Shown here one piece after another: positions 34,553-43,029 of a stretch of 64,000 nucleotides of DNA (positions within the stretch are counted from its first letter, which is position 1; every line of letters starts with the position of its first letter). The translations under genes were made by a program, and so were the position numbers. This DNA is from Phreatobacter sp. (GTDB taxonomy: Bacteria; Pseudomonadota; Alphaproteobacteria; Rhizobiales; Phreatobacteraceae): the NCBI RefSeq assembly GCF_030691135.1, contig NZ_JAUYFA010000072.1:1-64000 (forward strand), in the 5' to 3' direction. The notes beneath the pieces were generated by a model that saw only the letters and a program-made list of their open reading frames with translations, ran no database searches and was not told where the DNA came from.

Positions 34553-34990
34553 TCAGGTGCCCGGCATCCAGCCGGGGGGCGCCAGCCGGAAGCCGGCAAA
34601 GTCGAAACCGGGGGCGACGGTGCAGCCGACCAGCGTCCAGTCGCCGAGGCTCTCGGCCGCCTGCCAGTGGTGCGGCGGCACGACGCCCTGCGGCCGCTCG
34701 CCGCCGGCGAGATCGGCGCCGAGGACGAGGTGGGTGACCGGCCCGGCATCGCTCGCCGCCAGCGACAGTCTCAGCGGCGCACCGGCGTGCCAGTGCCAGA
34801 TCTCGACGGCATCGACCGTGTGCCAGTGGGACCGCTCGCCGCGCCTGAGCAGGAAGTAGATCGCGGTGGAGGCGGCGCGCCCGTCCGCGCCCGGCGCATC
34901 GCGGAAGGTCTCGACGAAGAAGCCACCCTCGGGATGGGGTTTCATGCCGAGCAGGGCGATGATGGCGTCGGCGGTCATGGTCGTGGTCAT
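34553..34990 (-). CDS. Cupin domain protein, DUF985 family
   Basis: The 145-residue protein has a single cupin barrel. It starts H-P-E-G-G-F-F-V-E-T-F-R and has the His-rich S-H-W-H-T-V-D-A-V-E-I-W-H-W-H-A-G at 54-70, which may bind metal. It ends with the family stretch V-A-P-G-F-D-F-A-G-F. The function of DUF985 cupins is not established. It lies 8 bases after tyrA. Two ATG starts (34990 and 34978) are possible. Confidence 0.87.
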   Translation of the reverse strand: MTTTMTADAIIALLGMKPHPEGGFFVETFRDAPGADGRAASTAIYFLLRRGERSHWHTVDAVEIWHWHAGAPLRLSLAASDAGPVTHLVLGADLAGGERPQGVVPPHHWQAAESLGDWTLVGCTVAPGFDFAGFRLAPPGWMPGT

Positions 34991-34998
34991 GCTGGCGG

Positions 34999-35934
34999 TC
35001 ACTTGCGGTTGCGCCCGAAATCCGGATCGGCGGTGTCCTGACGCTGGTCGATGATCGAACGGCGGATGGCACGCGTGCGGGTGAACAGGTCGAAGAGCTG
35101 GTCGCCCTGCCCCCAGCGGATGTTGCGCTGGAGGGCGATGAGATCCTCGGTGAAGCGGCCCAGCACCTCCAGCACCGCCTCCTTGTTGTGGAGGAAGACA
35201 TCGCGCCACATGGTCGGGTCGGAGGCGGCGATGCGGGTGAAGTCGCGGAAGCCGCCGGCCGAGAATTTGATGACCTCGCTCTCGGTGACGGTCTCGAGGT
35301 CCGAGGCGGTGCCGACGATGTTGTAGGCGATGAGATGCGGCACGTGGCTGGTGATGGCCAGAACCAGGTCGTGATGGTCGGGCGCCATGACCTCGGTCTT
35401 CGAGCCGAGGCCCTGCCAGAAGGCCGCGAGCCGCTCGACGGCGTCCGGGTCGGTGTCCGGTACCGGGGTGAGGATGCACCAGCGGCCGTGGAAGAGTTCC
35501 GGGAAACCCGAATCCGGTCCCGAATGCTCGGTGCCGGCCACTGGGTGGGCGGGGATGAGATGCACGCCGGCCGGCATGTGCGGCGCCATCTGCGCGACGA
35601 TGGAGCCCTTGGTGGAGCCGACATCGGAGACGATGGCGCCGGGTTTGAGATGCGGGCCGATGGCCTCGGCCACCGCGCCCATGGCGCCGACGGGCACGCA
35701 GGCGATGACCAGATCGGCACCGCGGACGGCAGCCGCCAGGTCGGTCGTCGTCTCGTCGGCGATGACGAGCTCGCGGACGCGCGCGATCACCGCCTCGGAA
35801 CGGTCCGCGGCGACCACGCTACCGGCGAGCGGCAGGGTGCGCAGGGCACGGGCGATCGACGAGCCGATGAGGCCCATGCCGATCAGCGCGACCTTGCCGA
35901 AGAGAGGGGGCTCGGGACGAGGCTCGCCGGTCAC
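34999..35934 (-). CDS. tyrA: Prephenate/arogenate (cyclohexadienyl) dehydrogenase
   Basis: The 311-residue enzyme makes 4-hydroxyphenylpyruvate or tyrosine by NAD(P)-dependent oxidative decarboxylation. It has the nucleotide loop [10 protein letters not shown] near residue 20, D-V-G-S-T-K in the middle and [11 protein letters not shown] with the catalytic His. No chorismate mutase domain is fused. The start is GTG at 35934, overlapping the hisC stop as GTGA; the longer open frame upstream is antisense noise inside hisC. Confidence 0.94.
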   Translation of the reverse strand: MTGEPRPEPPLFGKVALIGMGLIGSSIARALRTLPLAGSVVAADRSEAVIARVRELVIADETTTDLAAAVRGADLVIACVPVGAMGAVAEAIGPHLKPGAIVSDVGSTKGSIVAQMAPHMPAGVHLIPAHPVAGTEHSGPDSGFPELFHGRWCILTPVPDTDPDAVERLAAFWQGLGSKTEVMAPDHHDLVLAITSHVPHLIAYNIVGTASDLETVTESEVIKFSAGGFRDFTRIAASDPTMWRDVFLHNKEAVLEVLGRFTEDLIALQRNIRWGQGDQLFDLFTRTRAIRRSIIDQRQDTADPDFGRNRK

Positions 35935-37034
35935 CGCGTCATGAACTCGGCAAGGGTCGCGACGAAGTGGCGGTTGGCCTCTTCGTCGCCAATGGTGAGG
36001 CGCAGCGCATCGGGCAGGCCATAGGCGCCGACCCGGCGCAGGACGAGGCCCTTCGAGACCAGATAGGCGTCGGCATCGGCGGCGGTCTTGCCGGCATCCC
36101 TGGGGAAATGCAGCAGCAGGAAATTGCCGACGGAGGGAGTCACGGTCAGGCCGAGCTTCTCGATCTCGGCGGTCAGCCAGGGCAGCCAGGTGTCGTTGTG
36201 CTCGACCGCCTTCTGCAGGAAGGCCTGGTCGGCGATGGCGGCGGCACCGGCGGCGATCGCCGCGGCATTGACGTTGAAGGGCCCGCGGATGCGGTTCACC
36301 GCGTCGATGAGATGGGCCGGGCCGACCATCCAGCCGATGCGCAAAGCGGCGAGGCCATAGATCTTCGAGAAGGTGCGCGTCATCACGACATTCTCGTTGG
36401 TCGCCACCAGTTCGAGGCCGCTCTCGTAGTCGTTGCGGCGGACATATTCGGCATAGGCGGCGTCGAGGATCAGCAGCACCGATTTCGGCAGGCCGGCATG
36501 CAGCCGCTTGACCTCGTCGAAGGGGATGTAGGTGCCGGTCGGGTTGTTGGGGTTGGCGAGGTAGACGATCTTCGTCTTCGGCGTCACCGCCGCGAGAATG
36601 GCGTCGACATCGGCCGTGAGGTTCTTCTCCTTGACGATGACCGGGGTGCCGCCGGCCGCCAGGATGGCGATCTTGTAGACGAGGAAGCCGTGCTCGGTGA
36701 AGACACCCTCGTCGCCGGGCCCGAGATAGGCGTTGGTGAGCAGCGACAGCAGTTCGTCCGAGCCCGAACCGCAAAGGATGCGGTCGGCATCGAGGCCGTA
36801 GAGCGCGGCGATGGCCTGGCGCAGCTCGGCCGAGGTGCCCTCGGGATAGAGTTCGAGCTTGCCGGCGAGCTTGCTGTAGGCCGCGATGGCGTTCGGGCTG
36901 GCGCCGAGCGGCGTCTCGTTGGAGGAGAGCTTGTAGACCTTGGCGACGCCCGGCGCGCCGGACTTGCCGGGAACATAGGCATCGATCGCCATCACACCGG
37001 GACGGGGAACGGGACGCGTGGCTTCAAGGGTCAT
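35931..37034 (-). CDS. hisC: Histidinol-phosphate/aromatic aminotransferase
   Basis: The 367-residue class II PLP aminotransferase has N-P-N-N-P-T-G at 161-167, D-A-A-Y-A-E-Y near 191-197 and the PLP lysine K224 in [14 protein letters not shown]. HisC makes histidinol phosphate, but family members beside tyrA commonly transaminate aromatic keto acids as well. Its position between chorismate mutase and tyrA genes supports a role in Tyr/Phe synthesis, possibly dual. Confidence 0.93.
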   Translation of the reverse strand: MTLEATRPVPRPGVMAIDAYVPGKSGAPGVAKVYKLSSNETPLGASPNAIAAYSKLAGKLELYPEGTSAELRQAIAALYGLDADRILCGSGSDELLSLLTNAYLGPGDEGVFTEHGFLVYKIAILAAGGTPVIVKEKNLTADVDAILAAVTPKTKIVYLANPNNPTGTYIPFDEVKRLHAGLPKSVLLILDAAYAEYVRRNDYESGLELVATNENVVMTRTFSKIYGLAALRIGWMVGPAHLIDAVNRIRGPFNVNAAAIAAGAAAIADQAFLQKAVEHNDTWLPWLTAEIEKLGLTVTPSVGNFLLLHFPRDAGKTAADADAYLVSKGLVLRRVGAYGLPDALRLTIGDEEANRHFVATLAEFMTR

Positions 37035-37074
37035 GTCGGCACCGGATGAGGGGCGGGCCCGGCGGCAGGAACCG

Positions 37075-37872
37075 TCAGGCGGCTATCGGCTTTGCGGTGT
37101 AGCCGACCGTGCGGGCGGCTTCAACAGCCATGCCCGAGGCGACGTCCTGGGCGATCTCGGCCTCGGAGGCCTCGCGCGGGCCCCAGGCGAGGAGATGGTG
37201 GCGCCCACCCTCCTCGGCGCTGGCCAGAACCGCGTCGACATGAACCGGCGGCGCACCCTTCAGGGTCAGCGCGACGAGGCGCGTGTCGAGGCCGGCCGTG
37301 TCGATCGAGGGGTGGCCGATGACCAGGGCCTGGGGCGGCCGCGGGCTGGCGGCGCGGGCAATGGCGGGGGCGGTCGCCATGGCGATGGGCTGGTCCGGGC
37401 CGCCGAGCTTCTCCCACCAGGCGTCGCGGGCGGGACCGAGGCCGATGAGGCCGAGATCGCCGCGGTCGCGGGCAATGGCGGCGATGACCGAGCCGGGGCT
37501 GGAATGTTTGACCAGCGGCACGCCGAAGCCGAAATGGAAGCGGGCGAGTTCGCGGGCGTTCTCCTGCTCCGGCCCCATCACCACATGGACGGAGTGGGGC
37601 GACTGGACATAGGTGAAGGTCGAGATGATCTGCCGCCAGATCTGCACCACGAGTTCCACCGGCAGGCGGCCCTTGTGGTTGTCGACGAGGCGGCGGACGA
37701 CGTCGGCCTCGCGGGCAGGCCTGAAGGCGGAGCCGGTCTCGGCGGTCTTCTTCACCTCGATCAGCGTCTCGATGATCTGGCCGCGCTCCATGAGAAGGCC
37801 GTGCATGGCGGCATCGATGCGGTCGATCTCGCCGCGCAGGTCGGCAAGGCTCGGCAAGGTGGGATCGGTCAT
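37075..37872 (-). CDS. Chorismate mutase (AroQ) with degenerate C-terminal domain
   Basis: Residues about 8-95 form an AroQ-type helical chorismate mutase: L-R-G-E-I-D-R-I-D, then [12 protein letters not shown] and a later W-R-Q-I-I-S. It converts chorismate to prephenate. The remaining 170 residues (V-H-V-V-M-G-P-E...[21 protein letters not shown]) resemble the two-lobed prephenate dehydratase fold but lack the Thr-Arg-Phe catalytic motif, so that domain is probably regulatory or vestigial. It precedes hisC by 40 bases. Confidence 0.87.
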   Translation of the reverse strand: MTDPTLPSLADLRGEIDRIDAAMHGLLMERGQIIETLIEVKKTAETGSAFRPAREADVVRRLVDNHKGRLPVELVVQIWRQIISTFTYVQSPHSVHVVMGPEQENARELARFHFGFGVPLVKHSSPGSVIAAIARDRGDLGLIGLGPARDAWWEKLGGPDQPIAMATAPAIARAASPRPPQALVIGHPSIDTAGLDTRLVALTLKGAPPVHVDAVLASAEEGGRHHLLAWGPREASEAEIAQDVASGMAVEAARTVGYTAKPIAA

Positions 37873-37895
37873 GGCAGGTCCGGCCGGTCGCGGCG

Positions 37896-38306
37896 TCAGG
37901 AGAAGAGGGTGTCGGTGGCGGTGCCCGGCAGGGCGGCTGTGACCTCGATCTCGACCTTCATCTCGGGCTTGAACAGGCCGGCGACGACGAGAAGGGTGGA
38001 GGCCGGGCGGATGTCGCCGAAGACCTCGCCGAAGATCGGGAACACCTTCTCGGCATCGGCCGCATCGGTGATGTAGTAGGTGGCGCGGACGACGTTGGCC
38101 ATCGAGGTGCCGGCCTCCTTCAGCGTCGCCGCGATGGTGCGGAAGCAGTTGCGCGTCTGCTCCTCGACGCCCTCGGGCAGCGTCATGGTGGCATAGTCGT
38201 AGCCGGTGGTGCCGGCGACGAAGACGAAGCCGCCCTGCACCACGGCGCGGGAATAGCCGGCGGTCTTCTCGAAGGGCGAGCCGGTGGAGATGAGGCGGCG
38301 TTCCAT
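37896..38306 (-). CDS. RidA family protein lacking the deaminase arginine
   Basis: The 136-residue protein has the YjgF/UK114 fold pattern: V-F-V-A-G-T-T-G at 28-35, V-V-R-A-T-Y-Y-I-T at 72-80 and M-K-V-E-I-E-V-T-A at 116-124. In E. coli RidA the imine-deaminating arginine lies in P-A-R-S; here the matching segment is P-A-S-T, with Ser at 103. This places it with Rid subgroups that lack that residue and makes a classical 2-aminoacrylate deaminase role doubtful. It lies 23 bases upstream of the chorismate mutase gene and is probably the first gene of that operon. Confidence 0.88.
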   Translation of the reverse strand: MERRLISTGSPFEKTAGYSRAVVQGGFVFVAGTTGYDYATMTLPEGVEEQTRNCFRTIAATLKEAGTSMANVVRATYYITDAADAEKVFPIFGEVFGDIRPASTLLVVAGLFKPEMKVEIEVTAALPGTATDTLFS

Positions 38307-38417
38307 GGCGGTGGTCCTGTCGTGGGGCGCGGGCCGAGAGGTTTACACAGTCGCGGCCGCCGGGAACAGATCGCGCAGCGCGGGGAAGGGGCTCGCTCCC
38401 GGCGCGGCGGGAACCGC

Positions 38418-39146
38418 TCAGTCGGCGGGCGTGCGGCCGGCGGCGGGATCGGCCTCCAGGCGATAGCCGAGGCCGCGCTGGGTATGGATCAGCGGCACCG
38501 CTCCGCTGTCGATCTTGTTGCGCAGCCGGCCGATATAGACGTCGACGATATTGGTGAGCGGGTCCTCGTTGACGCCCCAGACATTGGCGAGGATGCGCTC
38601 GCGGCTGAACAGCCGCCCCGGCGCGCTCATCAGCAGCTCGAGCAAGGCCAGTTCGCGCACCGTGAGGGCCACGACCTTGCCGGCGCGGGTCACCTTCATC
38701 GTGGTGCGGTCCAGTTCCAGGTCGGCGACCCGCAGGACGGTGGTGGCGGCCGCCTTGAGGCCGCGGCCGCGACGCCGCAGGGCCTCGATCCGCGCCAGCA
38801 GCTCCTCGAAGTCGAAGGGTTTGCACAGATAGTCGTCGGCCCCGAGGCGCAATCCGGCGACGCGGTCCTCGACGGTCGAGAGCGCGGTCAGGACGAGAAT
38901 GGGAAGCTCGACCTGGGCGGCGCGCAGGGTCTGGCAGACCTCCAGGCCGGTGATGTCGCCGAGCATGATGTCGAGGATGACCAGCGTCGTCTCGCCGCCG
39001 GCGGACTGCTCCTTCCAGGCCGCCCGGGCGAGGTCCAGCCCGTCGCGGCCGTTGCGGGCCACCTGCACGCGCATGCCCTCGGCGCGCAGGCCGCGCTGCA
39101 GGAAGTCGGCGATGCGGTGGTCGTCCTCGACGATCAGGATGTTCAT
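38418..39146 (-). CDS. OmpR/PhoB-family response regulator
   Basis: The 242-residue regulator has an N-terminal receiver with the acidic pair E7-D8-D9, phospho-acceptor D59 (L-V-I-L-D-I) and K109 (L-C-K-P-F). The C-terminal winged helix runs from about residue 135, with V-D-V-Y-I-G-R-L-R-N-K-I and a G-L-G-Y-R ending. Its start overlaps the stop of the histidine kinase gene by four bases (ATGA), so kinase and regulator are made together. The phased repeats at 40790-40833 are its likely DNA target. Confidence 0.94.
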   Translation of the reverse strand: MNILIVEDDHRIADFLQRGLRAEGMRVQVARNGRDGLDLARAAWKEQSAGGETTLVILDIMLGDITGLEVCQTLRAAQVELPILVLTALSTVEDRVAGLRLGADDYLCKPFDFEELLARIEALRRRGRGLKAAATTVLRVADLELDRTTMKVTRAGKVVALTVRELALLELLMSAPGRLFSRERILANVWGVNEDPLTNIVDVYIGRLRNKIDSGAVPLIHTQRGLGYRLEADPAAGRTPAD

Positions 39147-40783
39147 GCGGGAACCTTCGGCACCTGGACGGCGAGCGGCAATGTCACGGTCGCCGTCGTT
39201 CCGCGTTCGGGGGCGCTGGTGAGTGAAATCTCGCCGCCGTGACCGCGGACGAGGACCCTTGCGATGGGAAGGCCAAGCCCGCTGCCATCGGCCCGATGGC
39301 TGATCGCGTTGGGCGCCCGGTGGCTGCGGTCGAAGACCTTCGGCAGTTCCTCGGCGGCGATCCCGATCCCCTCGTCGTGGATCCGCACCTCGACCTTCGC
39401 CGGTTCACTCGCGATCCGCACGGCCTCCAGCCGGACCGCCTGGCCGGGGCGCGAATAGCGCACGGCATTGTCGACGAGCGCCAGCAGGAGCTGTCTGAGG
39501 CGGTCGGCATCGCCGCTCATCTCGAGCGCCGCGGGCCAGGGTTCGTGATGGAGCCGCACCCCGCTCGCCAGGGCCATGGCCTCGCCGTGGGAGAGCACGT
39601 CGTTCAGGACGTCGACGAGATCGACGGCAACCCTGCGCAGCGACAAGGCGTCGATGTCGCTGCGGGCCATCGTCAGGAGATCGTCGATGGCGAGGCCGAG
39701 CTGGCGCGAGGCGTCGTCGATCCGACGCAGCGAGCTCCGGTACTCGTCGACGGGCTTGAGGGAACCGCGCAGGGCGACCTGCGCCTCGCCGCGGATGGCG
39801 GTCGTCGGCGTGCGCAATTCGTGGCTGATGTCGGCGAAGAGCTGGCGTCGGCGCACCTCCGCCTCGCGCTGGGCCGCCAGCGCGGAGGTCAGTTCGTCGG
39901 TGCGGGCGGCGACCTGCTCCTCGAGAGCCTGGCGCGCCTCGGTCTCGATGCGCCGGCGCTCGGCCAGTTCGGCCGCCATCGCATCCATGCTGCGGGCGAC
40001 GGCGGCGAACTCGTCGGAACCGGACAGGGCGATGCGGTGCGACAGGCGGCCCGCCCGCAGCGCGGCGGCGCCCTCGGACAGGCTGCGCAGCGGACCACGC
40101 AGGGCGCGGGCGAAGAAGACGGCGAGCAGCAGCGCCGCCAGGGCGAGCGTCGTGGTCGATCCGACCCAGAGCCGTCTCAGCCAGGCCAGCGCATCGTTCG
40201 TGTCGGCCCGCTTCTCGCGCAGGGAGACATCCTCCCGGTCGATGCTTTCGGCGAGCAGCAGGCGCAGATCCTGCCCTTCCGCCCGGTCGAACAATTCGTT
40301 GGCGATCGACCAGGCGAGGTTGGTGTCCATGCCGACGGGTGGCGGGTTCAGGCTCGCGAGCCCCCGCTCCAGCTGCGCGATGCTCCCGTCGAGCACCACC
40401 AGCGCATCGCGGCGCTGGGCCTGCCGCTGGCGCGCGGCCGGGCCGTCATCGAGCACCACGGCCTGGTCGGCGAGCCTCTTGAGATCGGCGAGGATGATCC
40501 GCATCCGCTGCAGCAGCGCGTCGCGATGGCTGTCGCGCGCATCCGCCCCGAACTGCCGCTGGGCGAGCCAGGTGCGCAATTGCTGCTTCTCGGAGCGCAG
40601 CTCGGTGAAGCCCTGCCTGATGTCGGCGGCGACACGCCCGCGCAGCACGTGGCGCTCCGCCTCCCCCACGGCCCACAGCGCCACGGCGCCCTGGATCACG
40701 GCGATCGAGCCGAGGGCCGCCAGGGCCAGCGTCAGGCGCCGCCCGAAGACATTGGTCTGCTGCGTCGGCGGTGGGGTCGTCAT
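39143..40783 (-). CDS. Sensor histidine kinase
   Basis: The 546-residue kinase has a membrane segment at about 17-40, a mostly helical periplasmic sensor region (about 41-205), a second membrane segment at about 208-226, a HAMP domain to about 280 and a short coiled coil. The phospho-accepting His is H321 in I-S-H-E-L-R-T-P; the N box (D-N-A-V-R-Y-S) and G box (D-G-S-G-L-G-L-P) follow. The helical sensor region resembles four-helix-bundle sensors of small molecules, but no ligand can be named. It is the first gene of the pair; its start lies 7 bases from the phased repeats, which suggests autoregulation. Confidence 0.93.
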   Translation of the reverse strand: MTTPPPTQQTNVFGRRLTLALAALGSIAVIQGAVALWAVGEAERHVLRGRVAADIRQGFTELRSEKQQLRTWLAQRQFGADARDSHRDALLQRMRIILADLKRLADQAVVLDDGPAARQRQAQRRDALVVLDGSIAQLERGLASLNPPPVGMDTNLAWSIANELFDRAEGQDLRLLLAESIDREDVSLREKRADTNDALAWLRRLWVGSTTTLALAALLLAVFFARALRGPLRSLSEGAAALRAGRLSHRIALSGSDEFAAVARSMDAMAAELAERRRIETEARQALEEQVAARTDELTSALAAQREAEVRRRQLFADISHELRTPTTAIRGEAQVALRGSLKPVDEYRSSLRRIDDASRQLGLAIDDLLTMARSDIDALSLRRVAVDLVDVLNDVLSHGEAMALASGVRLHHEPWPAALEMSGDADRLRQLLLALVDNAVRYSRPGQAVRLEAVRIASEPAKVEVRIHDEGIGIAAEELPKVFDRSHRAPNAISHRADGSGLGLPIARVLVRGHGGEISLTSAPERGTTATVTLPLAVQVPKVPA

Positions 40784-40789
40784 CCGATG

Positions 40790-40833
40790 TTCATGAAGAA
40801 TTCAGTGCGCGCTCATGCCGGGTTCAAGTCGGC
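40790..40833. promoter_or_regulatory. Four head-to-tail hexamers with 11-bp period, OmpR/PhoB-type operator
   Basis: The sequence reads TTCATG-AAGAA, TTCAGT-GCGCG, CTCATG-CCGGG, TTCAAG-TCGGC: four copies of a Y-TCAnn unit spaced exactly 11 bases apart. Tandem binding sites on one helix face are how OmpR/PhoB-family dimers bind. The site lies between the divergent kinase gene (start 40783) and a secreted-protein gene (start 40918). A possible -10 (TACAAC, 40849-40854) for the latter lies 20 bases beyond the last hexamer. Confidence 0.72.
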
Positions 40834-40917
40834 GTCAGCCGCGGTGCCTACAACGTCAGGGCGCGGTCGAAAACGCCCGCCCCGCCTGACGACGACAACG
40901 TAACCCTAGGAGAGCAC

Positions 40918-41484
40918 ATGTCCGCCCGAAACTCCATCATGACCGCCGCGCTTCTCGCTCTGGCCGTTCCGTTCGGCGCCGCCTCGGCCCAGACCACCGT
41001 GGTCAACCAGGCCGTGACCCAGACCGAGGTCCTCGCCGCCCAGCGCGCCTGGTGCGACGCCCTCGTGAGCATCAGCACCACCCATGCGTCCCAGGGGCAG
41101 GCTGCCGCCAAGGCCCTGGCCGAGCGGGTGATCGACGCCGCCTACGGCTACCAGATGGGCGCCGTCCTGTTCAAACCGACCCTGACCGTGGCGCCGCAGA
41201 CGTTCCGCACCACCCGCGCCGGCGCGCTGGCCTATTTCGTCGGCGGCGACACCGCCTTCCCGAACGACAAGGGCTTTGCCCTGAACGGCTGGACGAAGTG
41301 CGAGATCGCCAACAGCGCCATCTTCATCGCCGGCGACTCCGCCACGACCATGGGCAATGTCAGCATCACCGGCCCGAACGGCGCGGTAACGACGGTCGAC
41401 AAGACCTGGAAGTTCGTGAAGGACGATGCCGGCCGGCTGCGCATCGTCGTCCATCACTCGTCGCTGCCCTACCGTCCGAACTGA
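40918..41484 (+). CDS. Secreted small protein, NTF2/SnoaL-like, probable target of the two-component system
   Basis: The 188-residue product has a signal peptide (cleavage near A-S-A-Q, about residues 22-25). The mature part, with Q-R-A-W-C-D-A-L, Y-F-V-G-G-D-T-A-F-P-N-D-K-G-F-A-L and a C-terminal I-V-V-H-H-S-S-L-P-Y, looks like an NTF2-like pocket protein. Homologues of this type are often mislabelled phosphoribosyl-AMP cyclohydrolase; I see no support for that activity. ATG at 40918 follows AGGAGA. The phased operator upstream suggests control by the adjacent two-component system. Confidence 0.75.
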   Translation: MSARNSIMTAALLALAVPFGAASAQTTVVNQAVTQTEVLAAQRAWCDALVSISTTHASQGQAAAKALAERVIDAAYGYQMGAVLFKPTLTVAPQTFRTTRAGALAYFVGGDTAFPNDKGFALNGWTKCEIANSAIFIAGDSATTMGNVSITGPNGAVTTVDKTWKFVKDDAGRLRIVVHHSSLPYRPN

Positions 41485-41538
41485 GCCGGCGGGGCGGGCG
41501 GGTTGCGCCCGTTCCATCATCGACCCGTTCCCCCGGAT

Positions 41539-41563
41539 GACCCGGCGCCCCTCGCGCCGGGTC
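41539..41563. terminator. Hairpin in the convergent gap, possible bidirectional terminator
   Basis: A perfect 10-bp stem (GACCCGGCGC / GCGCCGGGTC) with a 5-base loop sits between the convergent secreted-protein and leuD genes. Neither side has a long T-run, so efficiency is uncertain. Confidence 0.5.
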
Positions 41564-41569
41564 GTTCCG

Positions 41570-42175
41570 TCAGAGCCAGGGACGCGCCGTCGAGACCGTC
41601 TTCTCGAAGCTGTCGATCGACTTTTCCTTGACCATGGTCAGGCCGATATCGTCGAGGCCGTTGAGGAGGCAGTGCTTGCGGAAGGGGTCGAGGTCGAACT
41701 TGATCGTGCCGCCGTCGGGGCCGCGGATCTCCTGCGCCTCGAGGTCGACGGTGAGCGTCGCGTTGGAGCCGCGGTCGGCATCCTCGAACAGCTTCTCGAG
41801 CTGCTCCGGGGTGACGGTGATCGGCAGGACGCCGTTCTTGAAGCAGTTGTTGTAGAAGATGTCGGCGAAGCTGGTGGAGATCACGCAGCGGATGCCGAAA
41901 TCGAGCAGCGCCCAGGGGGCATGCTCGCGCGACGAGCCGCAGCCGAAATTGTCGCCCGCGACCAGGATCTGGGCGTTGCGATAGGCCGGCTTGTTCAGCA
42001 CGAAATCCGGGTTTTCCGACCCGTCGTCCTTGAAGCGCGCCTCGGAGAACAGGCCCTTGCCGAGGCCGGTGCGCTTGATGGTCTTCAGATACTGCTTGGG
42101 GATGATCATGTCGGTGTCGACATTGATCGTGCGCATGGGCGCGGCGACGCCGGTGAGAACGGTGAATTTCTGCAT
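41570..42175 (-). CDS. leuD: 3-isopropylmalate dehydratase small subunit
   Basis: The 201-residue subunit of isopropylmalate isomerase (leucine synthesis) has the family signature [16 protein letters not shown] and the start [12 protein letters not shown]. The frame runs open upstream to 42538, but the ATG at 42175 gives the standard length and matches M-x-K-F-T-x-L-x-G-V-A. LeuC is not in the window. It is divergent from bolA, with 132 bases between them. Confidence 0.96.
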   Translation of the reverse strand: MQKFTVLTGVAAPMRTINVDTDMIIPKQYLKTIKRTGLGKGLFSEARFKDDGSENPDFVLNKPAYRNAQILVAGDNFGCGSSREHAPWALLDFGIRCVISTSFADIFYNNCFKNGVLPITVTPEQLEKLFEDADRGSNATLTVDLEAQEIRGPDGGTIKFDLDPFRKHCLLNGLDDIGLTMVKEKSIDSFEKTVSTARPWL

Positions 42176-42307
42176 GGGTTTTCCCCTCGATGCTCGTTGC
42201 CGCCCGTGTATCAGAGCCGTGACATGCCCTGCAAGCAGGCCGCCGGGACGGGCGGGGTTGCAGCGACGGTCCGGCCGGCCGATATGGCGGTGACGAGGGA
42301 GAATGCG

Positions 42308-42574
42308 ATGAGCCTGTCCGACACCATCACCGAGAAGCTGACAGCGGCCTTCGCCCCCGAGGCGCTGGAGGTCATCGACGAGAGCCACCAGCATCAGGGG
42401 CATGGCGGCTGGCGCGAGGGCGGCGAGACGCATTTCCGGGTGAAGCTCGTCTCGGCGGCCTTTGCCGGCAAGTCGCGGGTCGACCGCCACCGCATGGTCA
42501 ACCAGGTCCTCGATGCGGAACTGAAGGGCCGCGTCCATGCCCTGGCGATGCAGACCAAGGCGCCGGGGGAGTGA
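42308..42574 (+). CDS. bolA: BolA family protein
   Basis: The 88-residue protein has the class II KH-like BolA fold, with D-E-S-H-Q-H-Q-G-H (about 29-37), H-F-R-V-K-L-V-S and the C-terminal segment R-V-D-R-H-R-M-V. BolA proteins partner monothiol glutaredoxins in iron-sulfur trafficking or act as regulators of morphology. The ATG at 42308 has GAGGGAG seven bases upstream; the long upstream frame is spurious. Confidence 0.93.
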   Translation: MSLSDTITEKLTAAFAPEALEVIDESHQHQGHGGWREGGETHFRVKLVSAAFAGKSRVDRHRMVNQVLDAELKGRVHALAMQTKAPGE

Positions 42575-42603
42575 GGAGAGGGCCTCGCGGCCCCACCCAC
42601 CGA

Positions 42604-42999
42604 CTACAGCCCCGCCACCAGCCGGTCAGCGGTGGCGAGATTGCAGGCCATCGGCACATCGTAGACCACGGCGAGGCGGGTCAGCGCCTTGACGTCGACG
42701 TCGTGGGGGTGGGGCGACAGCGGATCGACGAGGAAGACCAGCAGGCCGATCCTGTCCTCGACGATCAGCGCGCCGATCTGCTGGTCGCCGCCGAGCGGCC
42801 CGCTCTTCATCAGGCGGATGTCGAGGTCCGGCATGTCGGCCTTCAGTAGCGCCCCTGTCGTGCCGGTCGCCACCAGCGGATAGCGGACGAGACGCCCGTG
42901 GTGGCGGCGCGCCCAGGCCAGCATGTCCGGCTTCTTCTTGTCATGGGCGATGAGGGCGATCAGCCCCCGCGTCGGGTCGGTTGCCGCGTCGTCGGCCAT
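42604..42999 (-). CDS. mgsA: Methylglyoxal synthase
   Basis: The 131-residue enzyme converts dihydroxyacetone phosphate to methylglyoxal, an overflow bypass of lower glycolysis that releases phosphate. Landmarks are A-H-D-K-K-K near 18-23, A-T-G-T-T-G at 44-49, [12 protein letters not shown] with the catalytic Asp at 72, and [15 protein letters not shown] with the conserved His at about 99. AAGGA precedes the start. It is convergent with bolA and lies 30 bases before the CNNM transporter gene stop. Confidence 0.95.
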   Translation of the reverse strand: MADDAATDPTRGLIALIAHDKKKPDMLAWARRHHGRLVRYPLVATGTTGALLKADMPDLDIRLMKSGPLGGDQQIGALIVEDRIGLLVFLVDPLSPHPHDVDVKALTRLAVVYDVPMACNLATADRLVAGL

Positions 43000-43029
43000 C
43001 GGCTGTCCTTTCTGCCTGTCGTCCCGTGA

